The notes under the pieces: generated by a model
Databases searched by the model: none
What the model saw: only the letters and a program-made list of their open reading frames with translations
Told to the model about the DNA's origin: nothing
Source of the DNA: an uncultured Alistipes sp.
GTDB lineage: Bacteria > Bacteroidota > Bacteroidia > Bacteroidales > Rikenellaceae
Length of the DNA: 64,000 bases
Assembly (NCBI RefSeq): GCF_949296715.1
Contig: NZ_CASFQD010000018.1
Location: 15,992-79,991, forward strand
Direction of reading: 5' to 3'
In this document: positions 9,090 to 18,700 of the stretch, in pieces
Position numbering within the stretch: position 1 is the first letter of the stretch
Layout of the letters: every line of letters begins with the position of its first letter
Program-made: the position numbers and the translations under genes

Positions 9090-9097
9090 CAAAGATA
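9090..9097 (-). promoter_or_regulatory. Promoter -7 element (TATCTTTG) for the exonuclease
   Basis: Perfect TATCTTTG on the minus strand, 23 bp upstream of the chosen start; it rules out the longer start at 9199. Confidence 0.6.
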
Positions 9098-9184
9098 CGC
9101 AAATCCGCCGCACGCTGTACCCTTCCGCCCCGACAAAATATCCGCCGTACCCATCCCCCGCCTCCGCCCGCGCGAGATGCGGAC

Positions 9185-9218
9185 AAAAAACGGTCGCACC
9201 CCGTCGGGGATGCGGCCG
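9185..9218 (-). terminator. Terminator of the five-gene nuclease/TonB operon
   Basis: On the minus strand a stem of about 11 bp (CGGCCGCATCCCC against GGGGTGCGACCG, one mismatch and one bulge) with a 3-nt loop is followed by TTTTTTG. It begins 22 bp after the DUF5689 lipoprotein stop. Confidence 0.75.
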
Positions 9219-9239
9219 CCATAAAACCGGACCGGAGGA

Positions 9240-10547
9240 TTACTCCTCGTAGTCGCTGTTCGAAAGCGCCGTCACGAACGAGTCGTCGGGCGTGATGCCG
9301 CCCTCGCTCTGGGCCTTAACCTCGGCTTCGGTCAGGAAGTCCTCCTCGGCGAACATGATGTCCTCGAAGCGGTTGACCGAGCACTGGTAGGCACCGTAGC
9401 TCTGACCCCAATACTTGGCGTAGACGCCCATGATGGCGAGGATGTCGCCCGTCTTACCGTCACGGACGATCGGCTGGCGCGCAAAGCGCGAGTAGCCGCT
9501 TGTACGGACCGTAAAGACGCCCGCGGTCATCGTCTGCGTAGGCAGCGAAGCGCCGAAGGTAAAGAGCACAGAACCGTAGAAGTTGCAATGGATGTTGCGC
9601 TGCGAGGTCGACGAGAAGAAGTTTTCGTTGGCAGCCCACTTGTACCAGTGCTTGCTCTCCACGGGACGCAGGTCCGTACACATCCACGAGGGATAGAGGT
9701 TGCCGTCCACATCGCCGTAGCGGCACGTGATGCCCTTGATGAGCACCATGCGGCCCAGCTTGTCCTGATTAGTCTCACCAAAGAAATCTTCGTAGTTATT
9801 CTCGTCAATTACCAGAATTTCCTTATTGACCTTCAGTTGTGTGGCCTCACCGAGGAAGACGCGCTCCTTGATCTCGGCCGGATTCTCCATGTTGGAGTTG
9901 GCGTAGAACTTGTGCTCGCCCACCTTGTTGTAGGAGTCCGTCGGGCCCTTGCCAATCGAGAGCATCATGCGGTAGTTGCCCACATAGAGATCAGATATCT
10001 TCACGTAGACATAGTGCGTGTCGATTGTGCCGGTCTCACGGTCGTAGTGTCCCATCGGGAAGTCGATGTAGAGACCCGTGCCGAGTTTCACCTCGATGGC
10101 GGCCGTCTCGTCGACCAGATGCAGCGACTTGTAGATATTGCCCTCCTCGTCGCTCGACTGAATCTTACCCAAGATATAATACTCTACGGCATCGGCAGGT
10201 TTGTCCCAATCACCCGGCACATATCCCGGCATATCCTGGTCATATATGCTCTCGCCATTTGCAAGGGCAGCCATATCCTTATCATATTGAGCCTGAGAGA
10301 ACCAACCGATATGAGTATACTTCGTATCATCCCAACTGGTATTATCTCCGGTGTGGTTAAGGGTTTTATGCTCCTTTAAGAATAACTGCTTAACCTGCAT
10401 AATATCCAATTTGGTCATCTCCTCGAAGTCCTTGTCCGTACTGGGCTTGACCGGTTGCGGCGTGTCGAAGTCGTTGTAGCACCCCGCAACGGCCGCCATC
10501 ACGGCCACTGCGGCGAAAATCCGAAATATCTGTTTCATAGTCGTCAT
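9240..10547 (-). CDS. DUF5689-containing surface lipoprotein
   Basis: A 435-residue lipoprotein with lipobox AVAGC (Cys23 from this start; 10538 is an equally good start). The middle part has the DUF5689 layout, an OB-like fold as in the OB module of the sugar-nonspecific nuclease YhcR: an EYYILGKIQSSDEEGNIYKS segment, then DETAAIEVKLG and a repeat with RMVLIKGITCRYGD. Acidic residues after the lipid Cys (about 28-45) may act as a lipoprotein export signal. It starts 6 bp after the TonB receptor stop and may be its surface partner in place of SusD. Last gene of the operon. Confidence 0.82.
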   Translation of the reverse strand: MTTMKQIFRIFAAVAVMAAVAGCYNDFDTPQPVKPSTDKDFEEMTKLDIMQVKQLFLKEHKTLNHTGDNTSWDDTKYTHIGWFSQAQYDKDMAALANGESIYDQDMPGYVPGDWDKPADAVEYYILGKIQSSDEEGNIYKSLHLVDETAAIEVKLGTGLYIDFPMGHYDRETGTIDTHYVYVKISDLYVGNYRMMLSIGKGPTDSYNKVGEHKFYANSNMENPAEIKERVFLGEATQLKVNKEILVIDENNYEDFFGETNQDKLGRMVLIKGITCRYGDVDGNLYPSWMCTDLRPVESKHWYKWAANENFFSSTSQRNIHCNFYGSVLFTFGASLPTQTMTAGVFTVRTSGYSRFARQPIVRDGKTGDILAIMGVYAKYWGQSYGAYQCSVNRFEDIMFAEEDFLTEAEVKAQSEGGITPDDSFVTALSNSDYEE

Positions 10548-10553
10548 ATCGTA

Positions 10554-13385
10554 TTAGAAGCGGAAATATACATTCAGGTAATAGGTCGTACCGAGCAGGT
10601 AGAAATACTTCGAATCGAACGGCGAGTAGTACTGGATCGACGCATTGTCGGCATTCACATAGGTGCGGCGCGAAAGACGCATCTGCTCGTAACCGCCCGT
10701 GCGGATGTTCTGGTCATTGAGCAGGTTCTTCACCTCGAGGCTGAAGCCGAGCTGGTAGACACGGTGGATATACCACGTCTTGCCGACGCTCAGGCTCATC
10801 GTGTAGGCCGGGTCGAAGGTCTCCTGGTCACGCAGCGCATAGAGCGCCTCGGCCTTCACCGGGCCGGGGAGCTGGTTGCTGGCCGACGGACGCAGCACCG
10901 TGGCGTAGGCCGAGCTGGTACGGCGCGCGGGGTTCATCGAGAGGTAGATGTTGTTGTAGTAGTTCCAGTCGATCGACGCGAACCAGTTGTTCGGGCCGCG
11001 GAAGTTCAGACCCAGATTCAGGGCCGTCTGCGGCGTGCTCTCCACGCGCAGGTCCTTCCACAGCACCTTGTCGCCGCGGAGCACCTCCTCGCTGTTGTCG
11101 CGCGTCTGCGTGAAGTCGGCGTTCGACGTGTAGCGGTAGTCGCCCAGGCTCAAAGCACCGTTGAACGAGATGCCGCCCCAGATGGGCACCTGAACACCCA
11201 CCTCCAGACCGTAGTAGCGCTTGTCGATGCCGCTCATGGCGAAGTTCGTGAACGACGACTGCGTATCGTCGTAGAACGAGATCACCTTCGACTGGTCGGT
11301 AATGGTCGTGTAGTAACCCGAGACGCGGGCCGTAATCCACGGCAGGTTGACGCTGTAGGTCAGGTCGGCGCCGAAGACCTTCTCGGTGTCGAGACCCGGC
11401 GTCGTCGTGTTGCGGGTACGGGCCGACACGAAGGCGTCGCGGAACTGCGGCGGGTTGACCAGGTAGGCCACGTTCGCCGAGAGGGCATGCGCACCCGAGA
11501 AGCGGTACGAGAACTCGCCCTTGAGCTTGTAGGTGAGGTATTCGAGTTTCTCGGAGTCACCGAGCGAATTGTCGGCGAAGAGACCCTTCATCCAGAGACC
11601 CTCACGCCACATCGTCGTGTAGCCCACCTCGCCGCCGAGGCTCATCGAGAAGCCGCCGAACGTGCCGCTGTACTGGGCCCATACCTGTCCCTGACGCACG
11701 TTGGCGTAGTAGTCGTAGCCGAACTTGTCGCCCTCCTTCACGTGGCGGGCATCGCCGTGCTCCATGTAGTAGAGCAGGTCGTTCTGGTAGATCGCCGGAT
11801 TGACGTTGCCGTTGTCGCGCAGCGCGAACTTGTCGACGTCGAGCCAGTACTCGGCGCCCAGCAGGTCCTTCACCTCATCGTAGTACTCCGTGCGGTTGAT
11901 GCGGGCCGAAAGACCGCCGCGCAGCACCGACTGGTTCTTGAACGTATGCGAGATGTTGGCCGCAAAGTTGAAGTCGCGCTGGTCCGTATGGCGCTCCTCG
12001 ATCATGTAGATACCGCCCTCGCCGGCCTGGTTGCGCAGGTAGTTGCGCTGGTACATCTTGTCGAAGTCGATCATGCTCTTGTTCGGATCGGAAATCCACT
12101 CGCGCTTGACCTGCATGGCCAGATCGTTGTACGTGCCCGAACCGATCTCGTCGATCGCTCCGTCGGCCGTCTGGTAGATGCGGTTCTCGTAGTAGCTCGG
12201 CAGGTAGCGGTAGTAGTCCGGACGCGGGTCGGGACCGTCGGTCCACGTGAGGGCCGAGTAGCCGTTCTTGCCGAAGCGGTACGAAGCCGCAGCCTGCAGA
12301 CGCGTGTTGGACGAGATGTCGAAGCCGTAGTTGAGCATCACGATCGGCTCATGGTAGGTACGCACGCGCGTGTTGCGCAGTTCGCCGTTCTGACGGCCCA
12401 CGTTGGGGTTGTAGTAGTTGTTGCCCAGCAGGTCGTAGGCCTCCTGCGTCGAAGCCTGCTGCGCACCGCGCTCCGTGGGGGCGCCCAGCACGGTCAGGGC
12501 CAGCGAATGGCGGTCGCCGCCGAAACGCTTTTCCACCGATCCGAAGTAGCCGTAGGCATTGTAGTAGATGCCGTCCACATAGCCGTTGCCGCCCTGGCGC
12601 GTCGAGAACGACAGCGCATACGACCAGCCGTTGTCCAGCATGCCCGAACCGTAGGAGATCATCGCACGGAAACGATACATCGAGCTGGCATTCACGATGC
12701 TGGCGCGGAAGCCCTGACGCATCTGCGAGGCGCGGGCGTTGACGTTCGTCGTACCGCCGATGCCGTCGATGCCGAAGCCCGAGGATTTCAGCCCCGAGGT
12801 GTTCTCCTGGTTGCGCGTGGCGTCGTTCAGACCGCTCCACAACGACCAGGGGCCGTAGCCGGTCATGGCGTCGTTGAAGCGGATGCCGTTCAGGTAGATG
12901 TTCGAATACTGCGAATCGTAGCCGCGGACGTTGAAGCGCATCTCGCTGAACTTGTACGAGGCGATGTTGTTGAAGACATCCTTCGACGAGGAGAGCGACG
13001 AGGGCAGCGCCTGCGCATCGGTCGCCATGTCGGAATCGAACTCCGCGAATACCGAATCGTCGATGATGGCCTGCACGTCGGGAATCATCACGACGGAATT
13101 CATGTTCTTGACGGTCTTGCCGACGCGCACCGCGATGTCGAGGTTCTCGAACTCGGGGGCTTCGAACTTCAGGCGGTAATCGCCCTCGGGCAGCTGCCCG
13201 ATGTCGAAATTGCCATGACCGTCCGTCATGACGGCGACGCCGAGCGGCTCGACGACCACCTTTACGTTGCTCAGGGCCGCACGGCCGTCACGCGAAACGA
13301 CCGTACCCTTCACACCGCCCTCCTGGGCATACGCCCCGAAGCAGACGAGTGTGAGCAGCAGAACGAGTAAATTTCTGATCTTCAT
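10554..13385 (-). CDS. TonB-dependent outer-membrane receptor of the nuclease operon
   Basis: A 943-residue receptor. It has a signal peptide ending FGAYAQ, a carboxypeptidase-regulatory-like domain (about 24-100), a plug with RFNVRGYDSQYSNIYLNGI, and a barrel ending in YYLNVYFRF. It lacks the STN domain and SusC signature, so it is a general TonB-dependent receptor rather than SusC type. It lies between an EEP nuclease (15-bp gap) and a DUF5689 lipoprotein (6-bp gap). The inferred cargo is nucleic-acid fragments, nucleotides or released phosphate. The cargo is not shown by the receptor sequence itself. Confidence 0.92.
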   Translation of the reverse strand: MKIRNLLVLLLTLVCFGAYAQEGGVKGTVVSRDGRAALSNVKVVVEPLGVAVMTDGHGNFDIGQLPEGDYRLKFEAPEFENLDIAVRVGKTVKNMNSVVMIPDVQAIIDDSVFAEFDSDMATDAQALPSSLSSSKDVFNNIASYKFSEMRFNVRGYDSQYSNIYLNGIRFNDAMTGYGPWSLWSGLNDATRNQENTSGLKSSGFGIDGIGGTTNVNARASQMRQGFRASIVNASSMYRFRAMISYGSGMLDNGWSYALSFSTRQGGNGYVDGIYYNAYGYFGSVEKRFGGDRHSLALTVLGAPTERGAQQASTQEAYDLLGNNYYNPNVGRQNGELRNTRVRTYHEPIVMLNYGFDISSNTRLQAAASYRFGKNGYSALTWTDGPDPRPDYYRYLPSYYENRIYQTADGAIDEIGSGTYNDLAMQVKREWISDPNKSMIDFDKMYQRNYLRNQAGEGGIYMIEERHTDQRDFNFAANISHTFKNQSVLRGGLSARINRTEYYDEVKDLLGAEYWLDVDKFALRDNGNVNPAIYQNDLLYYMEHGDARHVKEGDKFGYDYYANVRQGQVWAQYSGTFGGFSMSLGGEVGYTTMWREGLWMKGLFADNSLGDSEKLEYLTYKLKGEFSYRFSGAHALSANVAYLVNPPQFRDAFVSARTRNTTTPGLDTEKVFGADLTYSVNLPWITARVSGYYTTITDQSKVISFYDDTQSSFTNFAMSGIDKRYYGLEVGVQVPIWGGISFNGALSLGDYRYTSNADFTQTRDNSEEVLRGDKVLWKDLRVESTPQTALNLGLNFRGPNNWFASIDWNYYNNIYLSMNPARRTSSAYATVLRPSASNQLPGPVKAEALYALRDQETFDPAYTMSLSVGKTWYIHRVYQLGFSLEVKNLLNDQNIRTGGYEQMRLSRRTYVNADNASIQYYSPFDSKYFYLLGTTYYLNVYFRF

Positions 13386-13400
13386 ATAATACGTTTTGAG

Positions 13401-14432
13401 TTATTTGCCGATATAGATGAACACGGGGAAGTGGTCGCTGAAACCGCCCTGGAAGTTGTTGCCCACGAACGTGCGCAGCGGATAACCCTTGAACTGACCC
13501 TCCTTCTGGAAGAGGTACGGAGCGCGGAAGACGCCGCCGTAGAACTTCGACTTGGCCACGCGCTGCAGCTTCAGCTCACCGGTCGATCCCGTGGCGAGGT
13601 TCTCCGAGACGACGATGTTGTCAAAGAGGTTCCACTGGTCGCGGTAGGCCAGCGTGCCGATACCGGCCTTCAGCACCTTGATGTAGGGGTTGTAGTAGTC
13701 ACCCGGCCGGAGCTCCTTGATCTCGTCGCGCGCGCCGAGCACCTCGACGATGCTCTTGTCGGTGGCATCGTCGTTGAAGTCGCCCATCATCACGACCTTC
13801 GTGGCGGGGTTGATCGCCAGCACCGAGTCGGCGGCATGACGCATGATCTCGGCCGCGCGCTCACGCTTGGGCGACGAGGCCTCCTTGCCGCCCAGGCGCG
13901 ACGGCCAGTGCGCCACCATGAAGTAGAAGGGCTCGCCCTCGATCGTACCCCACATCGTCACGATGTCACGCGTGCGGAAATCGGGCATATCCTCCATCGT
14001 GAAGGGAATCGGAGCACTGCCCTCGAGCTTGAAGACGTCGGAGCGGTAGAAGAATCCCACGTCCACGCCGCGGGCGTCGGGCGAATCGTAGTGCACGATG
14101 CGGTACTGTGCCGGAGCGAGCTTGGGCGTCGAGGCGACATCCTCCATGACGTTGCGGTTCTCGATCTCCGAGCAGCCGATCACCACGGGATAGTCCTTAT
14201 CCATGGCTGCGACATCGAAGAGCACACGCGAGAGGTTGTTGAGCTTTTTGTTGTACTTCGTCGAATTCCACTTCTTGGGGCCTTCGGGCGTGAACTCCTC
14301 ATCGTAGATCTCCGGATTGCGGATCGTGTCAAAGAGGTTCTCGAAGTTGTAGAAAACCACCTTGTAGGGTTTTTGGGCGAACGTGGCCACGATCAACGCG
14401 GCAAAAAGCCCTGTAATGAGAATTTTCTTCAT
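13401..14432 (-). CDS. Exported endonuclease/exonuclease/phosphatase (EEP) family protein
   Basis: A 343-residue EEP-fold hydrolase with a signal peptide (about 1-19) and no lipobox. The catalytic set is complete: Asn/Glu in YNFENLFD, Glu in GCSEIENR, RGVDVGFFYR, His in MVAHWPSR, Asp/Asn in MGDFNDD, and the terminal Asp-His in FSDHFPVF. Family members cleave phosphodiester bonds in DNA, RNA or lipids with a metal ion. Beside a NUC-type nuclease and a TonB receptor, a role in trimming extracellular nucleic acid is the simplest reading. Gaps of 16 and 15 bp to its neighbours support one transcript. Confidence 0.9.
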   Translation of the reverse strand: MKKILITGLFAALIVATFAQKPYKVVFYNFENLFDTIRNPEIYDEEFTPEGPKKWNSTKYNKKLNNLSRVLFDVAAMDKDYPVVIGCSEIENRNVMEDVASTPKLAPAQYRIVHYDSPDARGVDVGFFYRSDVFKLEGSAPIPFTMEDMPDFRTRDIVTMWGTIEGEPFYFMVAHWPSRLGGKEASSPKRERAAEIMRHAADSVLAINPATKVVMMGDFNDDATDKSIVEVLGARDEIKELRPGDYYNPYIKVLKAGIGTLAYRDQWNLFDNIVVSENLATGSTGELKLQRVAKSKFYGGVFRAPYLFQKEGQFKGYPLRTFVGNNFQGGFSDHFPVFIYIGK

Positions 14433-14448
14433 ACTGGTTATGGTTCAT

Positions 14449-15675
14449 TTAGTGTATGCCCCAGTCGGAGGGGTTGTTCTGCGATTTCACTTCATCGGCG
14501 ATCGCCTCGTCGAGCATCGTAAAGAACTTGTAGCCGGTCTGCTGCTCGATGTAGTCCACCGATACGATATACTCCTTCAGCCCGTTCTTGCTGGCCGAAG
14601 AGTTCTCGGCCCAGTAACCGACCGACTTGAGCTCCGAAGCATCGGTGATCTGGTCGATCCGCTTGCCGGTGCGCCCCGTGCGGGTGCGCAGGAGCACCTT
14701 CCAGCAGTATTCCGGCATGGCGACCTTCGTGCCGGACTTGTCCTGGCTCCAGCTCCGCACACCATAGGTGCCCGTCACGATGTAGAGCGTATCGCTGCAG
14801 CGCTGCGCCGAAGCGACGGACTCCATGCTGCCCCACGACCCGCTGTTGAAATCCGAGTTCTGCGGCATGATGTTCGTCGAGTAGAAGGTCTGTCGGTTCA
14901 ACTCGTCGCTGCAGGGGACATAGCGGTGGTTGGACATGCACTGGTGGCCGCGGATGCCGTTCGTCTGCCAGTTCTGATAGGAACCGCGTGTCAGGTCGGC
15001 CTGATAGGAGGCCGGCACGTCGGGATCATAGGCCCAGGCGTCGGAACGCACGTAGGTGCCCGACATGTAGCAGTCGTGCAACGGGTAGGCCACCCAGTTG
15101 GCGATGCGCTTGGTCTTGTCGAAGCAGATCGTATAGTTGCGGGCCGTGACGGTCGACGTGATGGGCGCGTAATGCGTCACATAGAGGAAATCGTCGTCAT
15201 CGACATAGGCGGGCAACTCGGCCCAGTCATGGTCCAGATTGGCAGGAATGGTGTAACTCTCCTGGTCGAGCGTCAAGAGGAAGGATTCGCCGCCGTCGAA
15301 CGTCACGGAGATCTCCGCATGGCGCGAGTCGGTCGTTTCGTTGGCATCCAGGTAGACATATACAACCTGGCGTTTGGTCACGAGCGATCCCGAAGCGGTC
15401 GTTGCATTGGTTCTGCGGGAGGTCCAGCACCAGGAGCCGCCTTCCGTAATGGTAATGGTGTAGGAGGTGCCGACCTTGCCGGTCAACACGATTCTGGGTT
15501 CGTTCTCATAGCCGCGGGCGACAAGCGATGTCGACTCCGAGTCGAAGAACAATGCGGAACAGGCGGGATTCTCCTCTCCACCCTTCGAAGAGCTGCAAGC
15601 ACCGAAAGTTAAGACGAGGATCGCGGCAAACAACGCACATCCCCACGGCTTCAGCATCCCGATCTTCAATGTCAT
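14449..15675 (-). CDS. DNA/RNA non-specific endonuclease (NUC domain) lipoprotein
   Basis: A 408-residue lipoprotein (lipobox TFGAC, Cys27; the internal Met at 15657 is an alternative start). The N-terminal third (about 40-165) is a BACON/Ig-like beta domain (SLVTKRQVVYVYLDANE). The rest is a His-metal-finger nuclease of the Serratia NucA type. RGHQC holds the general-base His, TNIMPQNSDFNSGSWGSME matches the NMxPQ...NxGxW...E motif that carries the metal-binding Asn, and the last part is GTYGVRSW. The Arg of the usual DRGH is kept but Asp is Ile. It should cut DNA and RNA at the cell surface. Confidence 0.88.
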   Translation of the reverse strand: MTLKIGMLKPWGCALFAAILVLTFGACSSSKGGEENPACSALFFDSESTSLVARGYENEPRIVLTGKVGTSYTITITEGGSWCWTSRRTNATTASGSLVTKRQVVYVYLDANETTDSRHAEISVTFDGGESFLLTLDQESYTIPANLDHDWAELPAYVDDDDFLYVTHYAPITSTVTARNYTICFDKTKRIANWVAYPLHDCYMSGTYVRSDAWAYDPDVPASYQADLTRGSYQNWQTNGIRGHQCMSNHRYVPCSDELNRQTFYSTNIMPQNSDFNSGSWGSMESVASAQRCSDTLYIVTGTYGVRSWSQDKSGTKVAMPEYCWKVLLRTRTGRTGKRIDQITDASELKSVGYWAENSSASKNGLKEYIVSVDYIEQQTGYKFFTMLDEAIADEVKSQNNPSDWGIH

Positions 15676-15693
15676 CTGCGAAAAAAAGTAGAG

Positions 15694-15738
15694 AAAAAAT
15701 CAACCCCCGACGAGACGGGTGCCCCGTCGAGGGTTGAT
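15694..15738 (-). terminator. Hairpin terminator/attenuator between the operon's first and second genes
   Basis: 14-bp stem (15699-15712 with 15725-15738, one mismatch, 12-nt loop), starting 18 bp after the stop of the 1388-residue lipoprotein and followed on the minus strand by TTTTT. It should end part of the transcripts before the nuclease genes, giving more lipoprotein than nuclease. Confidence 0.7.
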
Positions 15739-15755
15739 TCTGGATTAACGGTTAA

Positions 15756-18700
15756 TCAATAGAGCTGGATACCGGCAACAACGGCACGGGGAGCCGAGCT
15801 CGATTCGTTAGTGAAATTGGGGCTGGTCGAGATCGTAATCGTCGACGAAGCAGTCAGGCCCGTCACGTCGAGCGTGTAGTAATCCGAATCCGATACCGTG
15901 ATGGTGAAGGGAGGATTACCCGCAGCACCGTCGTTGGCCACAAGAGCCGTGCCGTCAGACGTTACCGAACCGCCGCCGTTCACACGGACATAGAGCGTGG
16001 CGGACTTGCCCTTCCAAGCCACGGCGTAGAACGAGAGCTTCTTCGATCCGGTGACACCTACGGCCTGCGAGGTGAAGTAGCCGCTCTTGCTGCTGGTTCC
16101 GAGCTTCACGCCCGAAGCCTCCATGCCGTTGAAGGTGGTCGAGTTGCCCAGCGTATAGGAGGCCGACGGAGAGTCGTCCTTCGTGCTGGTGAAGATGTCC
16201 ATCGAGGTGTATGTACCCTTCGTATCGTTACCCGACGAGACGCCGCTCTGCGTCAGCGCCACGGTGCGGGTCACGACAGCCGAACCGGACTTCATCAGCT
16301 TGACGGTCAGCGTGGCGTTGATCGCCGACTCGGAGGTATTCTCCCCGGCTGCGACCGTCACCGTCGTACCGCTTACCGATACCGAGAACTTGGCGTTGTC
16401 GGCCGAAGCCTCGATCGTGCATCCGTCGGCATTGCGCGTCGTGACCGTCACGCTCTTCTCACCGCCGGCTGCCGGGAACGACAGCGACGCGGGATCCACC
16501 GTCATCTCGGGATCGGTCGACGGATTGGTCTCCTCGACGCTGTACGGCAGCACGTTCACGTACCTGCTGCTCGACGTGCCCACAAAGTAGCCCTTGACGA
16601 GGACATCCCGGCCGTCGTAGGCGGCGACCGTCGAATTGTCGATGTACTTGATCGAACCGACGGCCGTCGAAGCGCCGGGGATCGTCACGTTGACATAATT
16701 GCCGCTGATGGCGAGGTTGCCCTGGAAGGCGATCTCCGTGCAGACGGGCGTGCCCGACAACAGGGCGTCCATGGCGGCGCCGTCCTTCTGGGCCGGGTTG
16801 TACGACCACGAGTTGCCCGTCGAGAGCACCTCCACCTCGGCCGAAGCCGAGAACTGCGGCGTGGACTGTGCATTGTAGAGGGTCACCTCGCCCGAGATCG
16901 ATATCTTCTCACCGACCGAGCGCTCGTTGCCGTTGTGGTAAACCATCATGGCACCCGTATTGTCGGCGATGATGTAGGCCTGCCGACCACGGGCAACGAC
17001 CGTACCCTCGGTCTTGTAGGTGCCTTCGGTCGTGATCTCGCCGATGGGCGTCTTTTCCGGATCGGGATCGGGATCGGTCGAACCACCGACCTCCTCGACG
17101 CTGTACGGCAGCACGTTCACGTACTTGCCGCTCGACGTGCCCACGAAGTAACCCTTGACAACAACGTCCTTGCCGTTGAACTGGGAAATCGTCGAGTTGT
17201 CGATGTACTTGATCGAACCGATGGCCGATGCGGCGCCGGGGATCGTCACGTTGACATAGTTGCCGTCGACAGCGAGGTTGCCCTCGAACTCAATCTCCTT
17301 GCAGACGGGCGTTCCCGACAGCAGGGCATCCATGGCGGAAGCATCCATCTTGGTCGGGTTGTACGACCACGAGTTGCCCGTCGAGAGCACCTCCACCTCG
17401 GCCGATGCCGAGAACTGCGGCGTGGACTGCGCATTGTAGAGGGTCACCTCGCCCGAAATCGAAATCTTCTCACCCACCGAACGCTCGTTGTCCTTGTGGT
17501 AAACCATCATGGCACCCGTGTTGTCGGCGATGATGTAGGCCATCTTGCCGCGGGCCACGACCGTACCTTCGGTCTTGTAGGTGCCTTCGGTCGTGATCTC
17601 GCCGATGGGCGTCACATCCGGGTCGGGATCGGGCGTCGTGCCGCTCATGAAGTCGGCAATATCCTTGGTGCTGCGCGGCGAAACCTGTGCGGCACCCTTG
17701 TAGAGGGCGGCATAGCCGGTGATCGTGCCGGTGACACCCGCAACGAACTGCTGGTCGGCCCAGGGAGCGCCCTGCGACGTGTATACCGTCACAGAGGTAC
17801 CGTTCTGCGTGAAGGTCTTGGTGCCGTTCCACGTCGATGCCGTGCTGGGCGACGTTACGTTCTTAATCGAAATGGGCATGGCCTGGAAGTCGGTGATCTG
17901 GTCGGGAGCAATCTCCACGGGCGTTACCGTTGCCGTGCCGATTTTCTCGACTACGACCCACGAGGCGCCCTGCGAACCCGTCACCTCATAGAGTTTGTTG
18001 TAAGTGGTCACGCGGGCCTCGCCGGCCTTCAGCGTCACCTTCACCTTGTCACCGGCCTTGAACGTGAAGCCTTCGTCTGCCGGGTTGGTATAGATACCGC
18101 TGCCGTAGAGCGTGATGCCGTTCTTGGCGGTCGTGGCGCCCTCGGTCATCAGCTGCAGATTGTTCGAGGTCGTGTTGCCGCCATCCTTGTCGGTTACGAC
18201 GACAGCCTCGAAGTAGTAGTCGTTCGCCTCGTCGATCACCTGCTGCTCGCTGCCGGCGGCCTCGCACAAGGCGATCAGTTCGGGAATCGTCGTCTTGACA
18301 GCGTCGCCCGGCTCCGGCTCTTCGCCGCCGTCGAACGAAACCTGCTGTCCGCCGTTGCCGGCCGAAAGGATCACGTCATCGAGACGGTGAGCGCCGCTCA
18401 ACGTCGACGAGAAGCGGATGTAGAGCGTCGTCACGCCGTCGGGCAGCGTGAAGTCTGCCGTAGCAAGGTCCCAGCGGCCGTTCGGATCGACACCCTTGGC
18501 GAAGCTGTAGGTCAGCGGCGACGACCAGTTCGTGCCGTTGTTGCTCAACTCGACCTTGAACTCGTCGTGGTTGAACGTATTGTCGCTTGCGCCGTAGAGG
18601 TAGCGCTCCGTACCGAACGAGAGCGAGAGGTTCTTCTCCGAGACGGCAATCTTCTCAATCGTTACCACGCCGTTCGTACCGAAGAGCAGGTTATTGTTGC

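Noticed and set aside
10455..13370. 971-codon plus-strand open frame antisense to the TonB receptor
   Set aside because: Same mirror effect (stop codons depleted in GC-rich DNA); no recognisable protein features.
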